Made by a program: the position numbers and the translations under genes. Positions 16,761 through 25,673 of a stretch of 64,000 nt of DNA are shown here, one piece after another. The stretch spans positions 3,782,001 through 3,846,000 of the forward strand of contig OZ244919.1 of the NCBI GenBank assembly GCA_965221845.1, written 5' to 3'. Under the pieces are notes generated by a model. The model did not search any database, was not told the DNA's origin, and saw only the letters and a list, made by a program, of their open reading frames with translations. Origin of the DNA: JAJEFO01 sp965221845 (lineage in GTDB: Bacteria > Pseudomonadota > Alphaproteobacteria > Rhodobacterales > Rhodobacteraceae). The stretch's first letter is position 1; every line of letters begins with the position of its first letter.

Positions 16761-17960
16761 CTACGCCTTCCCGGCGATCAGTTCGGACGCCCTGAGCGCG
16801 CCGCCGGGGGCGTGCGGCAGCCCGATGGCCTTCAGGCCCGCCTCGATGGTGGCGAGGGCGCCGAGGATCATGTGGGCGTTGACATGCCCCATGTGGCCAA
16901 GCCGGAAGAAGTGGTGCCACTCCGGCGCCGCCCTTTCCGCCATGCCGAGGCCGATTCCCAGCGTGAGGCCGGCACGGTCTTCGCACCATTGCCGGAGCGC
17001 GGTCGCCTTGTCCGATCCGGCGAGCAGGGCGGTCACGGAATGCGACCGTACCGAAGGCTCCGGCGCGTTCACCTCCAGGGGCCCTCCCTCGCCCCAACGG
17101 TCGAAGGCCGCCCAGACGGCTTCGGCAATGGCCGCGTGCCTTGCCCAGACGTTTTCGAGACCCTCCTCCGCGATCATCAGCAGCGCTTCGCGCAGGCCAT
17201 ACAGATGGTGCGCAGGCGCCGTTCCCGCGAAGTGCTGGTAGAAGATCTCGGGCGCGACGCGCGTTCGCCAGTTCCAGTAGTAGGAGACGAGGCCGGCGCT
17301 GTCCCTTGCCGCGTCAGCCTTCCCGTTGAAATACACGAAGCCCAGCCCGGGCGGGGTCATGAGGCCCTTCTGGGATCCGGCGACCATCACGTCGACGCCC
17401 CAGGCGTCCATCTCGAAGCGGTCGCACCCCAGGGACGCGATGCAGTCGACCATCAGGAGCGCCGGATGGCCGGTCCTGTCGATGGCCGACCGGATGGCCT
17501 CGATGTCGTTGCGAATGCCGGTCGACGTGTCTGTGTGAACGGCAAGGACGGCCCTGATCCTGCCGTCCCGGTCTTCGCGAAGGCGCTCGATCAGGCGTTC
17601 CGGATCGACCGCGCGGCGCCGCCCGAAGTCCATGACTTCCGTTACGACACCCATTTGCCGGGCGACTTCGGCCCAGCCATGGGCAAACGCCCCCGTGGCC
17701 AGCGCGAGCGCCCGGTCGCCTGCCGACAGCGCGTTCGAGATCGCCGCCTCCCAGGCTCCGTGACCGTTGGCGATGTAGATCGCCACGTCGTGCCGCGTGC
17801 GCGCGACCCGCTTCAGGCGCCGGACAAGGTCGGGGACCATGTCCACAAGCTCGCCCTCGTAGATGTTGGGCGCGCTCCTGTGCATCGCCGCCAGCACGCG
17901 TTCAGGCATGACCGAGGGGCCGGGAATGGCAAGGTAGGGAATGCCGCTGGAAAGGTTCAT
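16761..17960 (-). CDS. Class V aminotransferase (alanine/serine-glyoxylate type)
   Basis: 399-residue PLP-dependent aminotransferase. PLP Lys lies in VAGSQKGLMTPPGLGFVYF. Upstream are VHTDTSTGIRNDIEAI and the Asp in MVDCIASLGCDRFEMD. The N-terminal segment ending IPGPSVMPERVLAAM is typical of alanine-glyoxylate and serine-glyoxylate aminotransferases. ATG 17960 has a GGAG site 10 bases upstream; an in-frame start at 18014 is possible. It converges on the thiolase operon and does not look like part of it. The substrate pair is not determined. Confidence 0.85.
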   Translation of the reverse strand: MNLSSGIPYLAIPGPSVMPERVLAAMHRSAPNIYEGELVDMVPDLVRRLKRVARTRHDVAIYIANGHGAWEAAISNALSAGDRALALATGAFAHGWAEVARQMGVVTEVMDFGRRRAVDPERLIERLREDRDGRIRAVLAVHTDTSTGIRNDIEAIRSAIDRTGHPALLMVDCIASLGCDRFEMDAWGVDVMVAGSQKGLMTPPGLGFVYFNGKADAARDSAGLVSYYWNWRTRVAPEIFYQHFAGTAPAHHLYGLREALLMIAEEGLENVWARHAAIAEAVWAAFDRWGEGGPLEVNAPEPSVRSHSVTALLAGSDKATALRQWCEDRAGLTLGIGLGMAERAAPEWHHFFRLGHMGHVNAHMILGALATIEAGLKAIGLPHAPGGALRASELIAGKA

Positions 17961-18240
17961 GGCTGGAGCTCCGGCTTGCCGGCCGGACATATGCATGTCC
18001 GGAGCCAGGGGCAACGCCTCGCGTGCACGGGCCGGAAACAGGGAGGTTTCGCAGCGATCGCGGCCTGGCGAGGGCCGGATGCGGCGGCAGCTGCAGAGTC
18101 GGGGAATGCAGGCCTGCGGGCGCGGCGGTCAGCCAGCCCGGCGTCGGGGTCACGCAAAAGGAGGATTCTGGAAAGGGCTCGCCAATCAACCGCTTGCGGA
18201 CAGCCGGAATGGCCCGGCAATGCCGCTGGGGGGGGGTCCG

Positions 18241-19920
18241 GCCAGGGGTGCGGCCCAGATTTGTCAGGTCAGGCGGCGACCCGCCACTGGAAGAAGTCGG
18301 GGACCCGGTTGTTCATCCTGCAGCACCGGATGGCCATTATCCCGCTGTCGCCGTCAACCGACCAGCGGCTGCCGCTCTTCTTCAGCCTGTCGACGACGAC
18401 GGTCCTGCAGCCGCCCTCGATGATTCCGGAACCGCACGGGATGCCGCGTCGGCGACATTCGTCGTGGCGCATCCGGCACGGGTTCGGCCGACAGCAGCGC
18501 ACGAACTCCGCGACCGCCCCGCAGCGGCTCCCGTGCGGCGCAGGCCCCTCGACGGCCTGCGCCGCGTCGCCGGCCCTGACCGGGCCCTTCAGCCGGTCGA
18601 ACCCGGCCTTTCGTTCCGGGCTGTCCGGCATCGTCTCCTTCAGGGCGTCCCGAAGCCTCTCGAGCACATGGAAGATGCCGGGCACGAAGGCCGGCTTCAT
18701 GCCGGCGAACACCCTCCGCGTCGCGTTCCCGGTCCATTTCGCCCCGTCCGACAGGATCACGACCTCTTCGGCCTGAAGCGCGCCGCGCCGCTTCGCCTCG
18801 CGCCAGAGGCGCGCCGCGAACTCCGACATCCCGCCGCCCGAAGCCTCGGCGCTGTCGATGACGGATGACTGCGTGACGCTGCCCGCCACGGCGGAGACCT
18901 GCCCCTTGCGGTTGCGGGCGACCTCACGGATGCGCAAAAGCTTCGCTTCCCGCGTCTTCGCGGTGCCGTCCTCCTGCCGGCCCGCCCGGCCCTCGGGCTC
19001 CGGCCTCCGCATCGGGACCCCGGTGCCATCGGCCGAGACCGCCGGCAGCGGAGGGCCTTCCAGCGCGTCCGGCGCCGCCCTGCGCTCGAACCCGACGACT
19101 TCCGAACCGAGCGACCGCGCCTCCCGGTCGAAGCGGGAACGGACGGTCCGCACGCCGGACAGCTCCCCGACCGGCCGCGACGCCCGCCGGCCGCCCGTCT
19201 CCGCCGCGGCCGCCATGACCGTCCGCTCGGCCCCCGGCGTCATCGACCGGCCCTCGATGCCGAGCCGGGCGTCAAGCGGGCAGAGACCCTTGCCGCAGCC
19301 GGTGCAGCGGCAGTGGCTCCGCTCCACCGTGACCTTCCCAAGACGGGTCGTGAGGGTCTTCGCGCGCTTCGGGCCATGGCGCTTCATCACGCCGCCGCAC
19401 TTCGGGCAGGCCGGCGGGTCGGGATCGTCGTCCCTCGCCTCCAGCAGCCGTCTGCACACCTCGGCGGACGCCGCCAGCCCGTCGTCCCGCAGCGCCGTCC
19501 CGCCCGCGTCGGGGCCGGGCCCCGGCGCCGACAGCTCCGCCGCTCCCGTACACGAACCGGTCGAAACGCGCCGGCCGCGCCCGCAACGCCCGCAGGTCCT
19601 CGCCCGAAACCACCGCGACCGTCACCTGACCCCCTTCACGGCGATGGTGGACGTGCACGCCGCCGCGTTCGACAGGAACCCCGGGATGCAGCGCGGCGAA
19701 CTCCCCGTCCAGGGCCGTCAAACGCTTCTCGACGGCCGGGTCCCGGTACCGCTCCCCTTCATCAATTGCCCGTGTCATGGAAACCCTGCCTCACGGCCCG
19801 GTTTTCCGGATCGACGGCTCAGGCCCCGGGCCATGCAGCCGGGCCGCTCCGCAAGGAAAGCCGCGTCGCGAATCACATGGCAACCGGATTCAACCGGAAT
19901 CCCCTGCAAATCTGGGCCGC
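18241..19920 (-). mobile_element. ISKra4-family element 0
   Basis: The terminal inverted repeat is GCGGCCCAGATTTG at 18250-18263 and its complement at 19907-19920, with partial matches extending a few bases further out. The element is about 1.68 kb and its transposase is on the minus strand. It belongs to the same transposase family as the four copies at 49.5-61.6 kb (shared DGTGVPMRR block) but has different ends. A run of nine G (around 18,228) lies just outside its left end. Confidence 0.7.
18269..19778 (-). pseudogene. ISKra4-family transposase, one frameshift
   Basis: The N-terminal frame starts MTRAIDEGERYRDPAVEKRL at 19778. The C-terminal 396 codons (to 18269) are in another frame and carry a zinc-ribbon (CPKCGGVMKRHG ... 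CRCTGCGKG), catalytic Asp in SADGTGVPMRR, VVILSDGAKW, and the GSGIIEGGCRTVVVDRLKKSG block near the end. The switch is near 19,545, where both frames are open. Some IS use programmed frameshifting, but I see no slippery heptamer at the join, so a decay mutation is more likely. Confidence 0.7.
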
Positions 19921-19959
19921 GCCCTCCGGCCAGAATTGCTGCGGGTGTAGCGCAGATCA

Positions 19960-20492
19960 GGGCCCGTTGACAGTCATGTCGCGGCGACCACGCCGGCGAC
20001 GAGGCGGATCCCCGCCGCGAAGCTCGCGTCCGTCTTGTCGTGCCGCCGCGTCGCGATCGCCCGGGACTCCCCGGTCTTCGCGAAGAGGCTCTCCGCCAGG
20101 TGCCGCCAGCCGCAGACGTCCCGGCCGTGCGCCGCGGCGCACGGCCGGCTCCGCCTCGACGGGACCGCCGCCTCCGCCCCGCGTTCCGTCAGGTCCCCGG
20201 GCAGCCGGTCCGCATCGAACGCCCTGTCGCCGACGAAGGCCCCGAACGCAAGGCCGCCGGGAAGCCCCGGCACCCCCTCGGGCCGGTCCCCTGGCTCGAG
20301 GTCCCCCCTCTTGCGCCGGACGCCTTGCCCGGCAGCATGCCCTCGGTCCGCGCCCGCATGGCGTCGGCCGTCACCGTCCTGTTCGCGTTCATGATGCGCC
20401 TGCCTTCCTGCCCCGTGCCGCCTTTCCGGCGGTCGTCGGGGAAGGACATGGCATGGGACCGGACGGTTCGCAAGATGACTGTCAACGGGCCC
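19960..20492 (-). mobile_element. IS5-family (IS427-type) copy 1, internally deleted
   Basis: Ends are GGGCCCGTTGACAGTCAT (19960) and its complement ending at 20492. At 533 bp it is shorter than copy 2 (864 bp), so about 330 bp of the transposase middle is missing. The surviving minus-strand C-terminus reads RGAEAAVPSRRSR ... WRHLAESLFAKTGESRAIATR ... DASFAAGIRLVAGVV, as in IS5-type transposases. It lies inverted relative to copy 2 and shares its neighbour repeat. Confidence 0.75.
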
Positions 20493-20493
20493 T

Positions 20494-20623
20494 GGCTGAC
20501 TCGGGTCCCAATGGTCCGGCTTGCCTGCTGTTCGAGGATGTCTGACAGCCTTGTTTTCTTGATGGAATGACAGTGCAGAAGCGCTAGCGAATCATGGCGG
20601 CCAACAAATTTGGGATGCACCCC
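20494..20623 (-). repeat. 130-bp repeat, inverted partner of 27,556-27,685
   Basis: This segment is a near-identical reverse complement of 27,556-27,685. Read outward it begins GGGTGCATCCCAAATTTG, close to the terminal repeat of the ISKra4 copies in nest 2, so it may be the end fragment of a related IS. In both places it abuts an IS5-family copy at the same base. Confidence 0.8.
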
Positions 20624-20640
20624 TCAGAAGCTTTATGTTC

Positions 20641-21078
20641 GAGTTCCGGCGCCTGACGTGACGGCAGGCGGGCGTGGCTGAAGCGGTCGGAGCCATCTGG
20701 GCAACGGTTTCGACGGCCAGCTCTGGCGGTGCCGGGGTCTGCCGGGGCGGTTTTCGGGGTGTCCGGGCACGGCCGTCCCGCCGCGCCGTCCGACGGCGCG
20801 TTCCGCGCGCCCTTCGCGCGGCCGGGACCGGAGGATCATGTGCCGGGCGGGCCCGGGACCAGGTCGAGGGCCTCCCGGGCGCGGGCCGGTGCCGGCCGGC
20901 CCCGGGCATGCAGCCGAAGCGGCCGTCGCATCGCACGACGGCGATGGCGGCGCAGGTCAGGCAGGAGAGGTCGCGCGGCAGGTTGCGGACGTGCGCCCGG
21001 CACCGGTCCCCGTCGCAGGTGAGGTCGCGCACGCAGTGCACGCGGCTCTCCGTGGTCCGGCGGTTGCGCGTCCTGCCC
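20641..21078 (-). pseudogene. C-terminal remnant of an ISAs1/H-repeat-like transposase
   Basis: The minus strand encodes RRTTESRVHCVRDLTCDGDRC, then RAHVRNLPRDLSCLTCAAIAVV. This resembles the C-terminal block of H-repeat/ISAs1-type transposases in which an N-H-V-R-D-x-T-x-D-x-D-R-C-R pattern is followed by leucine-rich helices. About 430 bp are a direct repeat of 26,600-27,030. The rest of the gene is missing, cut by the IS4-type element. Confidence 0.55.
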
Positions 21079-21079
21079 A

Positions 21080-22522
21080 TTACCCACAAGTATCTTCCAG
21101 CTTGAACATTTTGCCGAGTCGGCTCTGATTGCCGAGGCCGCGGCTCAAGCCGACGATCCAGGCGGAGAACGACAGCGCGCTGTGGCCGTTCCACAGGATC
21201 TCGTTGCCCGGAGGGGCCTCGCTGCCGCGGTTCAGGTACCCGCCCATCATCGCGACCAGGCCGAAGGCGCTGCCGAGGCTGTCCGGCGGCGGGCGTCCCC
21301 TTTCCCGCGCGAAGTCGGCCAGCATCGCGAGTTCCACGTCGGAGAAGGCCTTCCCCGCCGGGAGGCCGGGGTTCGCGCGCCCGAGTTCCGTCAGGGCCGT
21401 GATCCGCAGGCGATGACGGCGTTGATCGCCAGGGCCCGCTCGACGCGCTCGCGTTTGCGGTGGGCGATCTCCTCGATCTTGCAGCCGGACTTCAGGACCC
21501 TGTGCCAGTCCTCGATGCGCCACCTCAGGCGATACAGGGCGGCGACCTTCTCCGCGTCGCCGGACGTCCTGACCGGAAGCGTGGTCAGCAGCCGCCACAG
21601 GATCGGCGGGCTGCCGTCGGAGGGAGGCTTCGTCTCCCGCGCCTCGACCGCGGTGATCGGGACGGGCGGCGCGCCGGATCCCGACCCTCTGGGCGCGGGC
21701 AGCGACACGCTGCCCCAGCGGAGCTCGAGAGCCGCCCGGCGCCCGGCGCCCGGCGCGCGCCGGGCGCGCCTTCTGGGTGCGCGTCGAGTTCCGCGCCGAC
21801 TGCCGCTCGACCGTGACGGACATCCTTCCGCCGGGCCGCAGCGCGGCCAGATGCGCGAAGAGCTTTCCCCGGCCGCGGCCGAGGCTGCGGTCGTGCCGGG
21901 CGCGCACCAGAAGCGCGACGCCCTTGCGGGGCGCGGCGAGAATCTCGAAGGCGTCCCCTTCCCGGTCCATGACCGCCACCGCCCGGACGCCGTGGAGCCG
22001 GGACGCCAGCGCGACGCTGTCTTCCAGCCCGCGCAGCCAGCGGCCGGTCTTGCGCTCCATGAGGGGCCTGCCCTTCTCGGCGGCGCCGTCGGGCGCGTCG
22101 AACTCGATCCGGACCACGCCCAGCGGCACGCCGTCGCCGTTGACGGCCAGCGTCGAATGCATGTGCAGTCCCAGCGTGCCGGAACGGCCCTTGCCGTTGC
22201 GTCCGATGACCCCCAGGCCCTCGCAGCCGTGATGCGTCGCCAGGTTGACGTCGGTCCCGTCCTGGATCAGCAGCGCCGTCTCCTGCTCCGACATCCGGCG
22301 CAGCGTCCGCCTGCGATGCCCGGCCATGATCCCCGCCGGCGTGACCGCGTCGCGGTCCGGGTGGTCGATCAGCCGATAGTGGCCCTTCACCATCCTGCTG
22401 TCCCCTGCGGCCGCCATGAAGAAGGAGCGCGACGGAAGCCGCGCCTGGACCCCGGCGCAGGCGACGAGCCGTTGCGCAAGGCGCGCGTCGCCGAGTTCGG
22501 CGCCGCCGAACTCCTCCGTCAC
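21080..22522 (-). pseudogene. IS4-family (Tn5-like) transposase with frameshifts
   Basis: The N-terminus EEFGGAELGDARLAQRLV matches the Tn5-like DNA-binding domain. Catalytic Asp residues lie in LIQDGTDVN and VMDREGDAFEIL. The YREK motif YRLRWRIEDWHRVLKSGCK, containing the catalytic Glu, is in a second frame (21391-21708). The C-terminal helices (GKAFSDVELAMLADFARERG ... KLEDTCG) are back in the first frame. All pieces of a roughly 470-residue transposase are present but split by two compensating shifts, so it is not expressible as one protein. Confidence 0.8.
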
Positions 22523-22554
22523 CCAGCCTTCGCTGTCAAGGGAGCCGGGAAGCG

Positions 22555-22575
22555 GGTAGTGGGTCAGTTTGAAAT
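22555..22575 (+). repeat. Left 21-bp inverted repeat bracketing the low-GC secreted-protein cassette
   Basis: GGTAGTGGGTCAGT followed by TTGAAAT. The right partner at 23362-23382 matches in inverted orientation at 19 of 21 positions. The 828-bp interval holds only the poly(C) secreted-protein gene and no transposase. Confidence 0.65.
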
Positions 22576-22754
22576 GTTCGGAATTTTCCGGCGACCTTCA
22601 GCAAGTCGTTCGGCTGAGTCGGTCGCGGCGTGTCCTGGCCGCGTTACTGGTTCCCCCCGATCTGGTAATGTCTCACTTTGAAATTCGTGAGTGTCAGCCC
22701 ATTTTCAGGGTCGATGCTGCTGCTGTCGCTGCCGTCGCAGCATCCCCGATCACG

Positions 22755-23295
22755 TCAGTCGTCGTCCCGGATGTCGAACACCACATTCTGGTGTGGATTG
22801 ACGGCCAGGGCGACAATGAAGCGGTTTGTGGGATTATCCCTGACCTCGTTGTTATTCGTCGCCGCCAAAAGGTAAGTTTGAGCTGTCCTGCCAGTTTCCA
22901 TTAAAGCGCACGAAGTGGCCGCGTTAAAATCTGACCCTGTAACTTTGGTTGCCAGGGTGTCTGGGCAACTATCCCAACCCCCAGTGCATGGGGTTGTGTC
23001 CCAGACATTCATGCAGAATGGCACCTCCTTCATCAAATTCAAACCCAGACCACGGCATCCAGCCATCCTATTGACCTGGATTCCATTTGCGCCTCCTCCG
23101 TCTAAGATTGATGCGCCTTCATTCAAGACGCCATCACCCAAAAATATTTTCTTTTCGATGGTGAACAGACGTGCGTCATTGCATTGCGCTGCTGTCGGCG
23201 GGTTCTGCGCCGTCGCGGGCAGGGCGAGGGTCAGGGCCACCAGAGCGGCGGCCAGAAGGGTCAGGGGGGGGGGGGGTGAAGCGCCCTATTCTCAT
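22755..23295 (-). CDS. Secreted protein 1 with poly(C)13 tract in the leader (out of frame here)
   Basis: ATG 23295 follows GGAGGATTCATC, a strong ribosome site. After MRIGRFT comes a run of 13 C (23264-23276 on the plus strand as G), and then a signal peptide readable only in another frame (LTLLAAALVALTLALPATAQ). With 13 C, translation from the ATG ends after about 39 codons; with 12 C it enters the signal-peptide frame and runs 160 residues on to the stop at 22755. The mature part (NPPTAAQCNDARLF ... VFDIRDDD) has several Cys, is Asn/Asp-rich and matches nothing I know. GC is low: 31 of 60 bases in 22,921-22,980. The tract position suggests on/off phase variation; the alternatives are a homopolymer miscall or a dead gene. 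Confidence 0.6.
23264..23276 (-). repeat. Poly(C)13 slippage tract (G on plus strand)
   Basis: Thirteen identical bases lie inside the first dozen codons of secreted protein 1, between start codon and signal peptide. This is the usual place for contingency-locus tracts that switch translation by one-base slippage. It is the longest homopolymer I saw in the window. Confidence 0.85.
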
Positions 23296-23361
23296 GATGA
23301 ATCCTCCATTTGTGTGACGGCTCTTACTCTGCCACCTTTACCTTCGGCCAAGCAAGGATGA

Positions 23362-23382
23362 AATTCAGACTGACCCACTACC
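23362..23382 (-). repeat. Right 21-bp inverted repeat of the low-GC cassette
   Basis: Complement of the repeat at 22555-22575 with two mismatches. It also overlaps the last codons of the DUF4338 frame, so it may mark the junction between that gene and the cassette. Confidence 0.65.
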
Positions 23383-24241
23383 GGGAAACGCCGGCGCCGC
23401 GCCGCGCCGGCGCCGCCAGTCCCGCGCAAGGGGAAGGAAACAGACGCGCTTGGGCTCCTCGACGGCGGCCCGCCTGACCCGGCCCGCCGTCTCGCCGACG
23501 CAGCGCCAGCCCGAGGCCCTGAAGCAGGTTCCGTCGCGAGACGCGTCGACGAAGGTTTGGGCGGCGGCGAGCCGCTCGCCGTAGCGCGCCGCATGGTCGT
23601 CGGCAAGGCGGCGGAACGCCAGCGACAGGACCCGCGTCGCGAGGTTGCGGCAGCCCGCCGGCCGGATCAGGAAGCGGCTGAGGCAGACCGTCCGGTCGAG
23701 GCGCGCGTTGTCCGCCTCCCCGTCCCACCCGATCCATTCGTCGCGCTGGCGCAGGCGCCGGGTGCCCGGCGAGAAGACCAGGCCGCCCAGCCAGCCATGC
23801 GCCGACGAGACCAGGTACTTCACCTGCCGGCCGACGTGCAGGACCGCGCCGCGCGGATGTTCGGCCGCCAGCATGGTGTTCAGGAGCGACCGGCGGTGCC
23901 GGTCGTCAACGAGAACGACGGAAAGGTCCCTGACCAGGCCCGCGCGTTCCGGAACGTCCTCCGGAAACGGCAACCGGCGCGCCGAGCGCCAGCACGCGGC
24001 CCTTGCCGCCGCCGCGCCGCGCCGGCGGAAGGGTGACATGCCCCCTGCGCTCCAGGGACCGAAGCGCGGCAAGACAGCCCGTGACCTGCAGGTCGCCGCG
24101 GCCGTCGGCGAAGCCGAAGCTGCGGCAGACCCGCCGTGCGAGCTCGCTGCGCCCTGCGTCCGGATCGGACAGGATCGCCGCGAGGCGGCCTTGCCGCTGA
24201 GCTTCGGCCAGCGTGCGGAGAATCGGTCTTCCGCCATCCAT
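23365..24241 (-). pseudogene. DruA-like (DUF4338) protein with one frameshift
   Basis: The N-terminal frame from 24241 has the helical DNA-binding-like region SELARRVCRSFGFADGRGDL, then GCLAALRSLERRGHVTLPP. Near 23,975 the reading frame changes to one carrying the DUF4338 core: LVDDRHRRSLLNTMLAAEHP, GRQVKYLVSSAHGWLGGLVF, EWIGWDGEADNARL, LIRPAGCRNLATRVLSLAFR, TFVDASRDGTCFRASGWRCV, ending near EPKRVCFLPLARDW. DUF4338 is the DruA family of the Druantia defence system but is also common as a transposon-associated gene. No DruE helicase or other dru gene is nearby, so the transposon role is more likely. Confidence 0.75.
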
Positions 24242-24277
24242 GTGCCGAACATGGCACGGAACGAAAACCGAGTTGAG

Positions 24278-24658
24278 TCACAATATATGGGCTATGGGCA
24301 GGGCGCACCGGCCCGGCGTCTGGACGCCGTGTTCCTCGAGAAGCTCGATGGCCCGGCTGGTCGAGAGATGCCGCCCCTTCCTGTTGCTCGTCCGGATCTT
24401 CAGGGCCGCGATGATCTCGCAGTATCGGGCCAGGTCCCGCTCCGGGATGCTGCGCGGCTTTCCCCGGTCCGCCCGCTTCAGCCCCTTCGACTGATGCAGC
24501 GCCTTCAGGAAGCGGTAGATCGTGGACGGGCTGACGCCGAAGATCTCGGCCGTTCGTCCGACCTCCCGTCGAACCGTCGAGCGGGCAGGCAGTCTCGCCA
24601 GCCGGGTCCTGAGCACAAGCAGCGTCTCCGCAGGGATGCGCACGCCCCTGTCAGCCAT
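24278..24658 (-). pseudogene. N-terminal fragment of an integrase-type (rve) transposase
   Basis: ATG 24658 overlaps the recombinase stop (ATGGCTGA). The translation shows an HTH region (RREVGRTAEIFGVSPSTIYR), then GKPRSIPERDLARYCEIIAA and RKGRHLSTSRAIELLEEHGV, a pattern I know from DDE/rve transposases paired with DNA invertases. The frame then runs into unrelated DNA and ends at 24278 before any catalytic domain, so the gene was cut by the element carrying the DUF4338 frame. Confidence 0.6.
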
Positions 24659-25186
24659 CGGAGAATTCCCCGACATAGGCGTAGAGCGTGGCGCGGGAGA
24701 TGCCCATGAGGCCGCAGATCTCCGCCACCGTGCGCTCCCGCGACCGGTAGAGGTCTACCGCGTGGGCGCGCTGCCCGGCGCCTCAGCGCCTTCTTCCGGC
24801 CGCCCCTGCGTCCGCGTGCCCTCGCCGCCTTCAGGCCGGCCCGGGTCCGCTCGCGGATCAGGTTGCGCTCAAACTCGGCCAGGGCGCCGAAAAGGTGAAA
24901 GACCAGCTGCCCCCCCCCGCTCGACGCGGTGTCGATCGACTCCTGGAGGCTCTTCAGCCCGGCGCCCATTTCCTTCAGCTCCTTGGCCCGGGAAACGAGG
25001 TCCTTGAGGGACCGTCCGAGCCTGTCCAGCCACCATGCGACCAGCGCGTCACCGTCGCGGACCTGCTCCAGCGCGCGGTTCAGCCCCGGCCGCTCCGTCC
25101 TGGCGCCGCTGGCCCTGTCGTCGAAGATCCGCGCGCAGCCCGCCGCCCTGTTCCTCCCGCGACATGCGTGCGTAGCCGGTGAGCAT
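24651..25186 (-). pseudogene. Serine recombinase (DNA invertase/resolvase family), broken
   Basis: The start MLTGYARMSREEQ (catalytic Ser in ARMS) is at 25186. The middle (ARIFDDRASGARTERPGLNR, WWLDRLGRSLKDLV, GGGQLVFHLFGALAEFERNL, RERTRAGLKAARARGRRGG) is in another frame, with about 20 residues missing after SREEQ. The C-terminal HTH (VAEICGLMGISRATLYAYVG) lies in a third frame. A run of nine G encodes the GGG before QLVFH and is in frame with the middle. It is operonic with the rve-type fragment. Not functional as sequenced. Confidence 0.75.
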
Positions 25187-25484
25187 GTGGAAACGTCCGG
25201 AAACCCGTGTGTGGCCGACGAATCCATACGGTGCTTTCCGGACGGAGCAAACAGACAGGATTCCGCTGAAAGACCGGTCCTCCCAAGCCGTCCAGTCCCG
25301 CGCGGACGCGGACAGTCTCAAGCCGCTACAACTACGCCAGAGGACAGCTCGCCGTACGCGGCGCCGTCGCACGGCTCAGGCACGGCGCGGGCCGGACCTG
25401 CCAGGCGGACGTCGTCATGCGGGCGCTCAAGTCGCTGACGGACGCCGGGATGGAGCTGGCCGACGCGCGGGCGGCGGCGGGCGT

Positions 25485-25673
25485 TTGAGCAAGCGCGTCT
25501 GCGGCCAGGCCTGCGAGGGCCGCGACGCGAAGGGGCGGCGCTGCAACAGGCCGGTCAGGCGCGGGCGCTTCTGCAAGGCGTGCCGCCGGGCCGCGAAGGG
25601 CGCGTCCGTCACTGGTTGCCCCCGAGACGCTCACCCGCCGGTCCGACCCGCGCGCAGCCCTTGCCGCCCATGA
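25485..25673 (+). CDS. Small Cys/Arg-rich ORF, function unknown
   Basis: It starts at a TTG overlapping the stop of an upstream open frame (ending DAGMELADARAAAGV). The 62-residue product has regularly spaced Cys residues (RVCGQACEGRDAKGRRCNRP, then RFCKACRRAAKG), suggesting a small metal-binding module. The 3' part is antisense to secreted protein 2. I do not recognise it. The upstream frame reads like a genuine protein (YARGQLAVRGAVARLRHGAG) but has no visible start, so both may be remnants of a phage-like segment. Confidence 0.3.
   Translation: MSKRVCGQACEGRDAKGRRCNRPVRRGRFCKACRRAAKGASVTGCPRDAHPPVRPARSPCRP

Noticed and set aside
18228..18236. Nine-G run considered as a third phase-variable leader
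   Set aside because: No ribosome site, start codon or signal peptide is associated with it on either strand.
23365..24241. Druantia anti-phage system
   Set aside because: Only a DruA-like gene is present, frameshifted; no DruE helicase or other partner lies within the window, and the surroundings are transposons.
24651..25186. Active DNA invertase controlling the neighbouring secreted genes
   Set aside because: The recombinase is in three frames with a missing segment, so it cannot act in cis as sequenced. The inverted repeats seen are IS ends and not invertase crossover sites.
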